Source: Aureococcus anophagefferens (taxonomy: Eukaryota; Sar; Pelagophyceae; Pelagomonadales; Pelagomonadaceae). Taken from it: 12,100 nt of DNA. Positions 6,414 to 12,100 of this stretch are shown here, piece by piece (position 1 is the stretch's first letter; each line of letters opens with the position of its first letter). The stretch spans positions 3,475,791 through 3,487,890 of the forward strand of contig NW_008705561.1 in NCBI RefSeq assembly GCF_000186865.1. The letters run 5' to 3'. Made by a program: the position numbers and the translations under genes. The notes below the pieces were generated by a model that worked only from the letters and a program-made list of their open reading frames with translations, was not told the origin of the DNA and did not search any database.

Positions 6414-8363
6414 ATGACGACGAGCGGCGAGGACGAGTTCATGAAGGCTCTTTTCGAGACCGATCTTCGCACAGAAGATGATTATCTCCTCGACCTCGTC
6501 GGCGACTCCCTGGATGAGCTAGTCACTCCTAAGATAACAGCGAAGATTGGTCGAGTGCGACCCGAGGCGTCCCTCGCGTTCACCATCCTCGCCGACGGCC
6601 TCGAAGGGGACGCGAAGAACGCGGTAATCGCATACTTCTGCGCGCGGACGCAGATGGACTGGCCGTCCATCGTCAAGATGGCGCCGTGCCCGCTGACGGG
6701 CGAGGCGCTGCTCAAGAAGGAGCTCCTGTGTATTATAATAGCGAACGGCATCCCCTCCGCCAAGGTCGACGCGGAGCTTCGGCGCCGCGCGCTCCACGCC
6801 ATGGCGCGGGGCGACGACCGCGGGTCGATCGCCCAGGCGATCGTCGCGCGCGTTGGGAACTACGGGTCCTGGCCCACCGCTCTTCCCGCGGTCCCCCCCG
6901 CGGACGTCGACGGCGACGTGGACGAGGACTACGAGTTCCTCAACGAGCTGCTGCGCGACGCCGGCGTGTCCGACGCCGAGGGCCTCTTCTTCGAGGAGGC
7001 GGATGAAGCCCCCGTCGTGGCCTTCGCGGAGCAGCTGAAGACGGAGACGGCGCGCCGCGTGCCCAAGCACGCGGCCGCGATCCAGGCGGTGCCCATCCGC
7101 ATCCCGTTTGGGCGGGCCGGCGGGCGCGCCGGCCGCGTCCTCCACGCGCGCGCGCCGCCGCGCCGCGCGACCGGGACCCCCGCGCGCAGGCTCGCGCTCG
7201 CCAAGAAGGGCTTCGAGAAGGCCGCGGCCGAGGGCCGCGCGGCGACGCGCGAGGACTTCAACCTCAAGACGACCACGGAGGACTGCCGCAACGGCGGGCG
7301 CGCCGCCCGCGTCCTCCACGCGCGCCGCGCCGCGCCGCGCGACCGGGACCCGCGCCGCGCGCCGCGCGACCGCACCACCACGCGACGTGCACCGCCCGCG
7401 CAGGCTCTCGGCCTTCGCGCAGGGCAAGGGCATCTTTGCGCCCGGCAAGGGCCACGTCCTCACGGACGAGGACTCCCGCGAGGGCGGGCGCGCCGCCCGC
7501 GTCCTCCGCCCGCCGCGCCGCGCCGCGCGACCGGGTCCGGCACCGCGCGCCGCGCGACCGCGCGCGCACCACGCGACGTGCACCGCCCGCGCAGGCTCTC
7601 GAAAGGCCTTCGCGCAGGGCAAGGGCATCTTTGCGCCCGGCAAGGGCCACGTCCTCACGGACGAGGACTCCCGCGAGGGCGGGCGCGCCGCCCGCGTCCT
7701 CCGCCCGCCGCGCCGCGCCGCGCGACCGGGTCCGGCACCGCGCGCCGCGCGACCGCGCGCGCACCACGCGACGTGCACCGCCCGCGCAGGCTCTCGGCCC
7801 TCGCGCAGGGCAAGGGCATCCACGCGCCCGAGCACTCGCGCGCGAAGCGCGACGCGTCCGGCGAGCCGCTCGTCCCCGCGGAGACGCGCGAGAAGAACCG
7901 CCTGGAGGGCGTCGCGCACCGCGTGGCCGACAAGATCCTAAAGGAGCCCAAGATGGCCGCGCGAATTGAAAAGTTCGACGCCATCTCCGCCGAGGTCGCG
8001 TCGAAACTGCCGAACCAGCCCGTCGAGGTCCTCGAGAAGGTGTCCGCGGACGCCCGGCGCCTCGCGCTGAACAGGCCCGAGGCCGCGAAAGGCGGCCTTG
8101 GCGTGGCCTCCCTCGAGCTCGCCAAGGCGATCGCGGAGAAGATGAAGAAGGCCCTCGCCGACATCCGCCCCGTGGACGCGCCGAAGCCCAAGCGCCGGAA
8201 CCACCACGCGCAGTCCCACCTCCTCAAGGACGCCGACGGCCAGTTCCCCTGCGGCCGCGGCTGCGGCCGGACCTTCACGCACGCGCCCGCGGCCGCCCAG
8301 CACACCAAGGCCTGCAAGCACGGCGCGCCCGTCCAGGCCGCGGACTGCCCGGCGAAGCGCTAG
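6414..8363 (+). CDS. Multi-exon protein with C-terminal zinc finger
   Basis: ATG 6414 (G at -3) follows a TAG at 6407-6409 in another frame. The first ~230 residues are acidic with alternating helices and match no family I know. Proposed exons are 6414-7111, 7190-7297, 7404-7487, (7595-7682) and 7790-8363, all joined in phase 2 across GC-AG introns as GG|G CTC. Exons 3 and 5 start alike (LSAFAQGKGIFAP, LSALAQGKGIHAP). The bracketed exon is a near-exact copy of exon 3 with 4 extra bases, so including it shifts the frame; without it the protein is 487 aa. The C-terminus has a basic PKPKRRNHH stretch, then FPCGRGCGRTF and AAAQHTKACKH. This C-x3-C...H-x4-C spacing fits a C2HC-type zinc finger and suggests nucleic-acid binding. 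The frame stays coding-like past the TAG (see 8364-8516). Exon borders are inferred by eye. Confidence 0.5.
   Translation: MTTSGEDEFMKALFETDLRTEDDYLLDLVGDSLDELVTPKITAKIGRVRPEASLAFTILADGLEGDAKNAVIAYFCARTQMDWPSIVKMAPCPLTGEALLKKELLCIIIANGIPSAKVDAELRRRALHAMARGDDRGSIAQAIVARVGNYGSWPTALPAVPPADVDGDVDEDYEFLNELLRDAGVSDAEGLFFEEADEAPVVAFAEQLKTETARRVPKHAAAIQAVPIRIPFGRAGGRAGRVLHARAPPRRATGTPARRLALAKKGFEKAAAEGRAATREDFNLKTTTEDCRNGGRAARVLHARRAAPRDRDPRRAPRDRTTTRRAPPAQALGLRAGQGHLCARQGPRPHGRGLPRGRARRPRPPPAAPRRATGSGTARRATARAPRDVHRPRRLSKGLRAGQGHLCARQGPRPHGRGLPRGRARRPRPPPAAPRRATGSGTARRATARAPRDVHRPRRLSALAQGKGIHAPEHSRAKRDASGEPLVPAETREKNRLEGVAHRVADKILKEPKMAARIEKFDAISAEVASKLPNQPVEVLEKVSADARRLALNRPEAAKGGLGVASLELAKAIAEKMKKALADIRPVDAPKPKRRNHHAQSHLLKDADGQFPCGRGCGRTFTHAPAAAQHTKACKHGAPVQAADCPAKR
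7112..7189 (+). mobile_element. Introner-like intron 1 (GC-AG, 78 bp)
   Basis: It begins GCGGGCC and ends CGCGCAG, in phase 2. From 7120 on it shares about 55 bases, nearly identical, with the next intron, including GCGTCCTCCACGCGCG and GCGCGACCGGGACCC. The exons that follow these two introns are not alike. Similar introns between dissimilar exons suggest insertion of one element family rather than simple unit duplication. Confidence 0.5.
7298..7403 (+). mobile_element. Introner-like intron 2 (GC-AG, 106 bp)
   Basis: The related sequence starts at GCGGGCGCGCC (7294) and ends CACCGCCCGCGCAG (7403). GCGGGCG at the start and CGCCCGC near the end form a short inverted pair, reminiscent of transposon termini. 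The donor at 7298 keeps phase 2; a GC four bases earlier is an alternative. Confidence 0.5.
7488..7594 (+). mobile_element. Introner-like intron 3 (GC-AG, 107 bp)
   Basis: Same family as the preceding intron: the same start and the same 3' end (ACGCGACGTGCACCGCCCGC then GCAG), with differences in the middle. Its junctions carry the imperfect direct repeat CCCGCGAGG / CCCGCGCAGG, as expected if a target-site duplication supplied a splice site. Confidence 0.5.
7683..7789 (+). mobile_element. Introner-like intron 4 (GC-AG, 107 bp)
   Basis: Identical to the intron at 7488-7594, because exon and intron were duplicated together. It leads into the last exon at 7790, which returns to the main frame. 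Confidence 0.5.
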
Positions 8364-8516
8364 GCCGCCGCGCCCGCGCCCGCGACGCCGGGCCTCGTGG
8401 CGTCGGCCTTCGGCGCGACGGTGTCGCCGCCGCCGCCGACGTTCCTGTACGCCACGCCCGATGGCTGCTGAGACATCTACGGCGACGCCTGGGGGCTGAT
8501 CCCCCTGCCCCACTAA
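8364..8516 (+). pseudogene. In-frame coding-like extension beyond the zinc-finger gene stop
   Basis: After TAG 8361-8363 the same frame continues for 35 codons of ordinary-looking protein (AAPAPATPGLVASAFGATV, then PPPPTFLYATPDGC). It meets TGA at 8469-8471 and goes on for 14 codons (DIYGDAWGLIPLPH) to TAA 8514-8516. The TGA sits where a Trp codon (TGG) would be natural. This looks like the lost C-terminus of the gene after two stop mutations; stop-codon readthrough or a missed intron are less likely. Confidence 0.4.
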
Positions 8517-8746
8517 CCCGACTGCCCCACTTACGACTTAGAACTTCACTTCCGTCTTCAAGTCACCACCTCGCGATCGGCTTCCCGCGCCTGGAGGGAC
8601 TCGTCCGGCGCAGGGACTCGGCCCCCGGACGGCACGTTCGGCAACCTCGAACGAGGGCGCGGCCATCGGACGCGCCGCGCGCGGCCAGGGGTAGTTCCAT
8701 GTACCGCCTCGCCTCGCCCATCTCCCGGTGTTCCTTCGAACCGGCG
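8517..8746. other. Intergenic, no gene seen
   Basis: This region lies between the end of the zinc-finger gene frame and the stop codon of the convergent sulfotransferase-like gene. It must hold both 3' untranslated regions. I see no repeat, RNA gene or clear polyadenylation signal in it. Confidence 0.5.
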
Positions 8747-9538
8747 CTACCGTCGCGGCTGCGTCGCGGGCGCGTAGCGGTGGCGCGCGAGCCAGCGGCG
8801 GTCCGCGCGGTCCTCGACGTGCCGGAGCGCGGCGTCCGTGAGGCACGTGCGCCAGGAGCCCGTCGCGCCGTCGGCGGAGATGTGGTGGCCGTGGATCTGC
8901 GACGCGGCGTCGACCTTGCCGAAGACGCGGAGCCTGGCCGCGAGGGCGCCGTTCGCCTCGAGGGAGCTCCGCGCCGCGAGCGTCTCCGCGAAGCCCAGGG
9001 GCAGGTCCGCCTCGACGCCGAGCCAGGACGCGAAGAGCGCCGCGAGCGCCGCGGGGCAGTCCGCGAAGTCCTCGTAGCGGAGCAGGAGCGCGCCGGCGTC
9101 GCGGAACGCGTCGAGGCGCTTCGCCTGGTAGGGGAACATGCGCGCCGCGACGCCGCGGGCGCGGGGCTCGAGCTCCGCCGCCGAGCACCGCGCGCACGAC
9201 GCGCTCCGGCCGGGCACGCCGCGGCGCCGCGCGTGGGAGCAGACGACGTCGCGCGGGTCCCGGTACGTGAGCGCGGCGCACGCCGGGTCGCGGTCGCCGG
9301 GAGCCGACTTGTGGTGCTTGGCGACGGTGACGCCGCGGGGCGCGCTCTCGTTGGCGAGGGCGACGACGCCGGCCAGCAGCTGGTAGGCGAGCGTCGACCC
9401 CGAGGCCTCCATGCCGGCGAGGTCCAGGGACCCGCAGGCCGACGCGGCTCCCGGCGTCGCCGGCTCGAGAGCGCAGCGCCACTCCGACGACGCGGCGGCC
9501 CACGCCGCGACGAGCGCGGGACGCAGCAGCCCGACCAT
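8747..9538 (-). CDS. Sulfotransferase-like protein, 263 aa
   Basis: The protein shows the signature layout of PAPS-dependent sulfotransferases. An LAGMEASGSTLAYQLL segment (residues 40-55) stands where the 5'-phosphosulfate loop lies (S48, T49). TYRDPRDVVCSHAR (91-104) matches the conserved Y-R-x-P-R-D-V-x-x-S element that binds the 3'-phosphate. LLLRYEDF (151-158), followed by a helix and WLGV, matches the usual YEDL...FLGV region. Near the end, ATGSWRTCLT resembles the G-x-W-x-x-x-L/F-T element. These enzymes move sulfate from PAPS to hydroxyl or amine groups, often on Golgi glycans. The first ~18 residues are hydrophobic (LLRPALVAAWAAASS) and could be a signal peptide or anchor, which fits a secretory role. 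The start at 9538 has G at -3 and +4; an upstream ATG at 9628 would add a disordered stretch and lose the leader. The acceptor is unknown. Confidence 0.62.
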   Translation of the reverse strand: MVGLLRPALVAAWAAASSEWRCALEPATPGAASACGSLDLAGMEASGSTLAYQLLAGVVALANESAPRGVTVAKHHKSAPGDRDPACAALTYRDPRDVVCSHARRRGVPGRSASCARCSAAELEPRARGVAARMFPYQAKRLDAFRDAGALLLRYEDFADCPAALAALFASWLGVEADLPLGFAETLAARSSLEANGALAARLRVFGKVDAASQIHGHHISADGATGSWRTCLTDAALRHVEDRADRRWLARHRYAPATQPRR

Positions 9539-9547
9539 TGCCGCGCC

Positions 9548-9569
9548 TTGCACTGAACTTGCAGTGCAA
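9548..9569. promoter_or_regulatory. 8-bp inverted repeat just upstream of the sulfotransferase start
   Basis: TTGCACTG (9548-9555) and CAGTGCAA (9562-9569) pair perfectly around a 6-nt loop, 9 bp upstream of the minus-strand ATG. It is less GC-rich than its surroundings. It could be a 5'-UTR hairpin or a dimeric factor site. Confidence 0.4.
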
Positions 9570-9730
9570 CATTTGTCGTCACCCGAGGCGCCGGCCCTCT
9601 CCCGAGGACGGGATGGTGACGCGGGCACCGAGGCGACCTGCCCCGTCGACGCCCCCGTCGACGCGGCGCCCGCCGTCGTCGCGACCCACTTATCCGCGAT
9701 CCGCGGCCGGCGCCGCGCGGCGCCGCGGCC

Positions 9731-11134
9731 TCACCGTGCCTTCGCCGCCTTCTTCTTCTTCTTCTTCTTCGGGGCCTCGGGCCCGCAGGGCTGGCCGACG
9801 CCGTCGCAGACGACGGACCGGAGCTCGGTCCCCGCGTTGAGGTGGTCGAGGAGGTCGAGCTCGTCGTGCTCGAAGGCGTGGTGCTGGCACGCGCCTGCGG
9901 GGAATTCGGCCGACCTCGAAACAAGGCTCGAGCTCGGTCGCATCGATCGTCGTCGGACGCGTGCCCCGCTCTCGCGGAGCGCTCCGCGGAACGCGCGACG
10001 ACCGGCGTCGAAACCGTCGCGCGCGCTCGCGTCGAAGCCGGGTCGGAGGTTCGTATGCCGCGCGGGCGCGCGCCGACGAGGCGGCTGCCCGTCGCGTGCG
10101 AGTGCTGCGCGCGGATCTCGACGTCCGCGGCGGCGATCTCGTTGGCCTGGACGATGCCCGGCCCGACGAGCACGTTCGTGCCGTCGAGGCCCGGCTCGAG
10201 GCCGTACGCGTCGGTCCAGAGCGTCGCGTTCGCGCACCTGGCGCGGCCGCGGTCGGTCGGGCGCGCGCCCCGCGGCGGTCGGCGGGCCGCGCGGTCGCGC
10301 GGTCGAGGCGCCGGGGCCGCGCAGCGCGGCGAGCGCGTCGAGGAGGCAGCCGCTGAGGGGCTCGCCGTCCGTGGGCTTGGCGGCCGTGGCCCGGATCGTG
10401 GCGCCGAGCTGGTGCGCGACCCCCAGGCAGGCGGCGCAGGCCATGTGCTCGGGCAGGCTGGAAGACTGGACCTCCTCCTCGCTGAGCCGGGGCTGGACGA
10501 CGTCGACGAGCCGCTCCGCGCCGGCCGCGTCGCGCGCGCGGATGGTGGCCCTGCCCCCGGCGGCGCCGTAGATCTCCTGGCCGTCCTCGACGCGCTTCAT
10601 CTCCCGCAGCATCTCCTGGAAGGACTCGACGTCGTCGCCGAGCACCGTCGCCGCCATGTGCGGCGCGTCGCGCCGCATCGCCGCCATGCGGTCCTCGTCC
10701 TTGAGCCAGAGCTTGCGGTAGAGGCGCGGGTGCGTCGCGGACCCGTCGGGCTCGCGGAGGAGCGCCTTGGCCCGCGCCGCGTCCTCGCGCGCGCGCGCGC
10801 GGTGCTGCTTTCGGAGCATCTCTTGGAACTCGTTCGTCGAGCCGCGCTCGACGACGGAGCGCCACGCGGGCTTCTCGCGGCCGAGGGACGCCAGGGCCTT
10901 GCGGTCCTTCATCAGCGCCTTGCGGTAGGCCCGCGGGTCCAGGGCCGCCCCGTCGGGGCCGAGCGCGTAGGGGTCGGCCTCTCCGCCGCCGGCCCCGGCG
11001 CCCGCGAGGGCGGACCGCGCGGACTTGATCGCCGGGAACCGGGCCTCGAGGTCGTCGCCGAAGCGCACGTAGGCGAGCTGGCCGACCATGGCGACGACCA
11101 TGACGCCGAAGCTCATCTTCTTGACGCGGTCCAT
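9731..11134 (-). CDS. Membrane-anchored protein with saposin/Canopy-like Cys-rich C-terminus
   Basis: Proposed exons are 11134-10323, 10237-10074 and 9894-9731, joined in frame across GC-AG introns (379 aa). After a basic start, a hydrophobic segment (MSFGVMVVAMVGQLAYV, ~7-23) looks like a signal anchor. Two imperfect ~52-residue repeats follow (about 58-110 and 125-178). Each has a PDG-x-A...P-R-x-Y-R-K start and ends in an EFQEMLRK/SFQEMLRE helix. The C-terminal part holds CAACLGVAHQL, SGCLLDAL, LCANATLW, GPGIVQANEI, GACQHHAF and VVCDGVGQPCGPE. This seven-cysteine pattern with C-x2-C first resembles saposin-fold DUF3456/Canopy proteins of the secretory pathway; that assignment is tentative. 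It ends in a Lys run coded by a CTT-type microsatellite (9749-9770). Without splicing, the middle becomes an Arg/Pro-rich shadow sequence, which supports the introns. ATG context is AGCATGG. It is divergent from the V-ATPase gene. Confidence 0.55.
   Translation of the reverse strand: MDRVKKMSFGVMVVAMVGQLAYVRFGDDLEARFPAIKSARSALAGAGAGGGEADPYALGPDGAALDPRAYRKALMKDRKALASLGREKPAWRSVVERGSTNEFQEMLRKQHRARAREDAARAKALLREPDGSATHPRLYRKLWLKDEDRMAAMRRDAPHMAATVLGDDVESFQEMLREMKRVEDGQEIYGAAGGRATIRARDAAGAERLVDVVQPRLSEEEVQSSSLPEHMACAACLGVAHQLGATIRATAAKPTDGEPLSGCLLDALAALRGPGASTARPRGPPTAAGRAPDRPRPRQVRERDALDRRVRPRAGPRRHERARRAGHRPGQRDRRRGRRDPRAALARDGQPPRRRAPARHTNLRPGFDASARDGFDAGRRAFRGALRESGARVRRRSMRPSSSLVSRSAEFPAGACQHHAFEHDELDLLDHLNAGTELRSVVCDGVGQPCGPEAPKKKKKKKAAKAR
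9895..10073 (-). other. GC-AG intron (179 bp) flanked by a direct repeat
   Basis: On the minus strand the exon 2 junction reads GGCGCGCGCC and the exon 3 junction reads GGCGCGTGCC, 9 of 10 bases alike. Removal joins SRLVG to ACQHHAF in frame. The matching junctions look like a target-site duplication. Confidence 0.45.
10238..10322 (-). other. GC-AG intron (85 bp)
   Basis: On the minus strand it begins GCGCGGCC and ends CGCGCCAG, in phase 2. It joins DALAAL to CANATLW. TGCGCG is present at both junctions, a 6-bp direct repeat. Confidence 0.45.
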
Positions 11135-11448
11135 GCTCGTAACCGAACCCGGGCGCTGTGGTGCCGCGAGCCTGCTGCCGCTACGAGGGGCTGCCGGGGC
11201 TGCCTTCGTTAGTACCAGTAAAGGACCCGCTCCGGGGCCCCGCAGCGGCCCCTGCAGCGGCCGGGCGAGTCGTAGCAGACGATGGCCGCGGCAGAATTGT
11301 CCGGTAATGGCCAGGCGAACCGGCCGTCCGGGGCATGATCGTGGGGCGTCCGGACGGGGTGATGATCGTGGCGTCCGGACGGCGTGGATGAGTGGAGAGA
11401 GCCCCGCAGTGTGGCGATCAGTGATTAGAGGCTATCGTGAACCACAGC
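11135..11448. promoter_or_regulatory. Divergent promoter region with two palindromic boxes
   Basis: This 314-bp region separates the starts of the membrane protein (-) and V-ATPase G (+). It has no coding-like frame. CGTCCGGACG, a perfect 10-bp palindrome, occurs at 11347-11356 and 11372-11381, 25 bp apart. Each copy is preceded by ATGATCGTGG, so a composite unit is repeated. A related half (CCGTCCGG) lies near 11325. No TATA box is evident. The boxes are 68-102 bp upstream of the V-ATPase ATG, where a bidirectional regulator could bind. Confidence 0.45.
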
Positions 11449-12018
11449 ATGGCTTCAGCTCAGGGGATCTCCGAGCTGATGTCGGCCGAAAACCGCGCGT
11501 CCCAGATCGTCGCCGAAGCGCGCGCAGGTGCGTCGCTCCGCGCGCGCGCGGCGCCCGGGGGCGATCCCTTCCATCGGCCGCCCCGCGCAGCGCGCGGCGA
11601 GCGCATGAAGGAGGCGAAGCGCGAGGCCGAGGCGGTCATCGGCAAGGTCCGCGCGGAGAAGGAGGCGGCCTTCCAGTCGTCGAGCAACGAGGCGCGCGGC
11701 CCGCGCCGCCGCCGCCGCGCGCGCGCGCGCGCGACGGGGGCGCGCGCGCGCACGGCCGCGCCCCGCAGACGCAGAACCAGGACGAGTTCTCCGACATGAA
11801 GAAGGTCACGGACGCGGAGATCGCGGAGATGCAGCCGGTGCCCGCGCCCGGCGGCGCGCGCGGCGCGCGCGGGACCCCGCGCGTCCCCCCGCAGGCGCCT
11901 CTTCGAGACGAACAAGGGCTCGGTGACGGACATGATCGTCAAGGTCGTCACGGACGTGAGCCTGGACCTCTCCGAGACGCGCAAGCTCGCCGGCCAACGG
12001 GCCAGCGGCCAGGTGTGA
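11449..12018 (+). CDS. V-type proton ATPase subunit G
   Basis: Subunit G is part of the peripheral stalk of the vacuolar proton pump; it pairs with subunit E and links the ATP-hydrolysing V1 head to the membrane V0 ring. Proposed exons 11449-11527, 11591-11691, 11769-11833 and 11895-12018 give 122 aa, close to the family's usual ~110-120. The N-terminus MASAQGISELMSAENRASQI and continuation VAEARA, then RMKEAKREAEAVIGKVRAEK, are diagnostic. KKVTDAEIAEMQ and a helical C-terminus follow. Intron 1 (63 bp) is GT-AG; introns 2 (77 bp) and 3 (61 bp) need GC donors to keep frame. The ATG at 11449 is in AGCATGG context; an in-frame GTG at 11437 is not the start. The last ~14 residues (ETRKLAGQRASGQV) extend past the usual end. 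It is presumably a housekeeping gene. Confidence 0.9.
11528..11590 (+). other. GT-AG intron flanked by CGCGCAG direct repeat
   Basis: It begins GTGCGTCG and ends CCCCGCGCAG. CGCGCAG lies immediately before the donor (11521-11527) and forms the last seven bases of the intron (11584-11590). This is the layout expected when an inserted element brings the GT and the target duplication supplies the AG. Confidence 0.7.
11692..11768 (+). other. GC-AG intron, 77 bp
   Basis: It begins GCGCGCGG, contains a long alternating CG tract and ends CGCCCCGCAG, in phase 0. Without removal, the V-ATPase protein gains an Arg-rich insert and loses the KKVTDAEIAEMQ frame. No GT donor keeps the frame. Confidence 0.6.
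11834..11894 (+). other. GC-AG intron, 61 bp
   Basis: It begins GCCGGTG and ends CCCCCCGCAG, in phase 2, joining EIAEMQ to RLFETNKG. GCAG occurs at both junctions, and a donor three bases upstream would also be in frame. The GT at 11838 would break the frame. Confidence 0.6.
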
Positions 12019-12100
12019 GCGGGCGCCGGCGCCGGCGCGCGCCGCGGCGACGCCCGGGAGGACGCGCTCGCGTAAGCATCCCGACGTGTCCCGCGGCCAT

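Larger units (their letters stand above)
7411..7796. repeat. Exact 191-bp exon+intron duplication split by AAAG
   Basis: 7411-7601 and 7606-7796 are identical and separated by four bases (AAAG, 7602-7605). Each copy holds most of one small exon, a whole introner-like intron and the first bases of the next exon. The 4-bp spacer breaks the frame of the second exon copy unless that exon is skipped or spliced at the GC four bases upstream. Confidence 0.85.

Noticed and set aside
7411..7796. CRISPR-like or satellite array
   Set aside because: There are only two exact units, with a 4-bp spacer. Each contains an exon and an intron, and there are no short regular repeats with unique spacers.
8563..10173. 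536-codon minus-strand open frame across two genes
   Set aside because: Only a short part (near 10074-10173) is real, as exon 2 of the membrane protein. The rest is Arg/Ser-rich shadow of the sulfotransferase gene.
9411..11212. Long plus-strand open frames opposite the membrane-protein gene
   Set aside because: They mirror minus-strand exons and give Arg/Gly/Val-rich sequence without domains.
11437..11448. GTG start for V-ATPase subunit G
   Set aside because: The family begins MASAQGI, the ATG at 11449 has ideal context, and eukaryotic GTG starts are rare.
11700..11760. Z-DNA-forming CG tract as a functional element
   Set aside because: It lies within an intron of very GC-rich DNA, where such alternating tracts are expected from composition.

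Overview
The window is nuclear DNA from a very GC-rich eukaryote, most likely a unicellular alga. The best-supported gene is a V-type ATPase subunit G split by three very short introns. Start codons repeatedly sit in an AGCATGG context, third codon positions are almost all G or C, and there are no Shine-Dalgarno-led operons. Short GC-rich introns with GC-AG borders, plus near-identical introns within one gene, recall the introner-bearing pelagophyte Aureococcus anophagefferens. That taxonomic placement is inference only.

Layout. 86-1093 (+) is a hypothetical protein with low-complexity stretches. It converges, with a 37-bp gap, on a 2OG-Fe(II) dioxygenase-like gene (1131-2162, -). A hypothetical gene (2175-2987, +) diverges from the oxygenase only 12 bp away. 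3039-3257 is a 219-bp copy of the oxygenase 3' end (one mismatch), abutting a dynein-heavy-chain-like fragment (3258-4156, -) that carries an exact 162-bp in-frame tandem duplication. 4251-5297 (+) encodes a two-exon nuclear-looking protein with two N-terminal SUMO-interacting-type motifs. 5332-6315 (+) is a coiled-coil gene broken by frame changes. 6414-8363 (+) is a multi-exon gene ending in a zinc finger; its middle holds four related introns and a duplicated exon, and its reading frame continues past two stop codons to 8516. 8747-9538 (-) is a sulfotransferase-like gene. 9731-11134 (-) is a three-exon membrane-anchored protein with a cysteine-rich, saposin/Canopy-like C-terminus. 11449-12018 (+) is the V-ATPase G gene, divergent from its neighbour across a 314-bp intergenic region with two copies of a palindromic box.

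The genes do not form one pathway. What unites the window is its architecture: short introns that look transposon-derived (related sequences in one gene, direct repeats at splice junctions in others), three near-exact recent duplications, and at least two decaying genes. Many of the long open frames are by-products of the GC content. Splice sites were inferred by eye from frame continuity and homology, with no transcript data.
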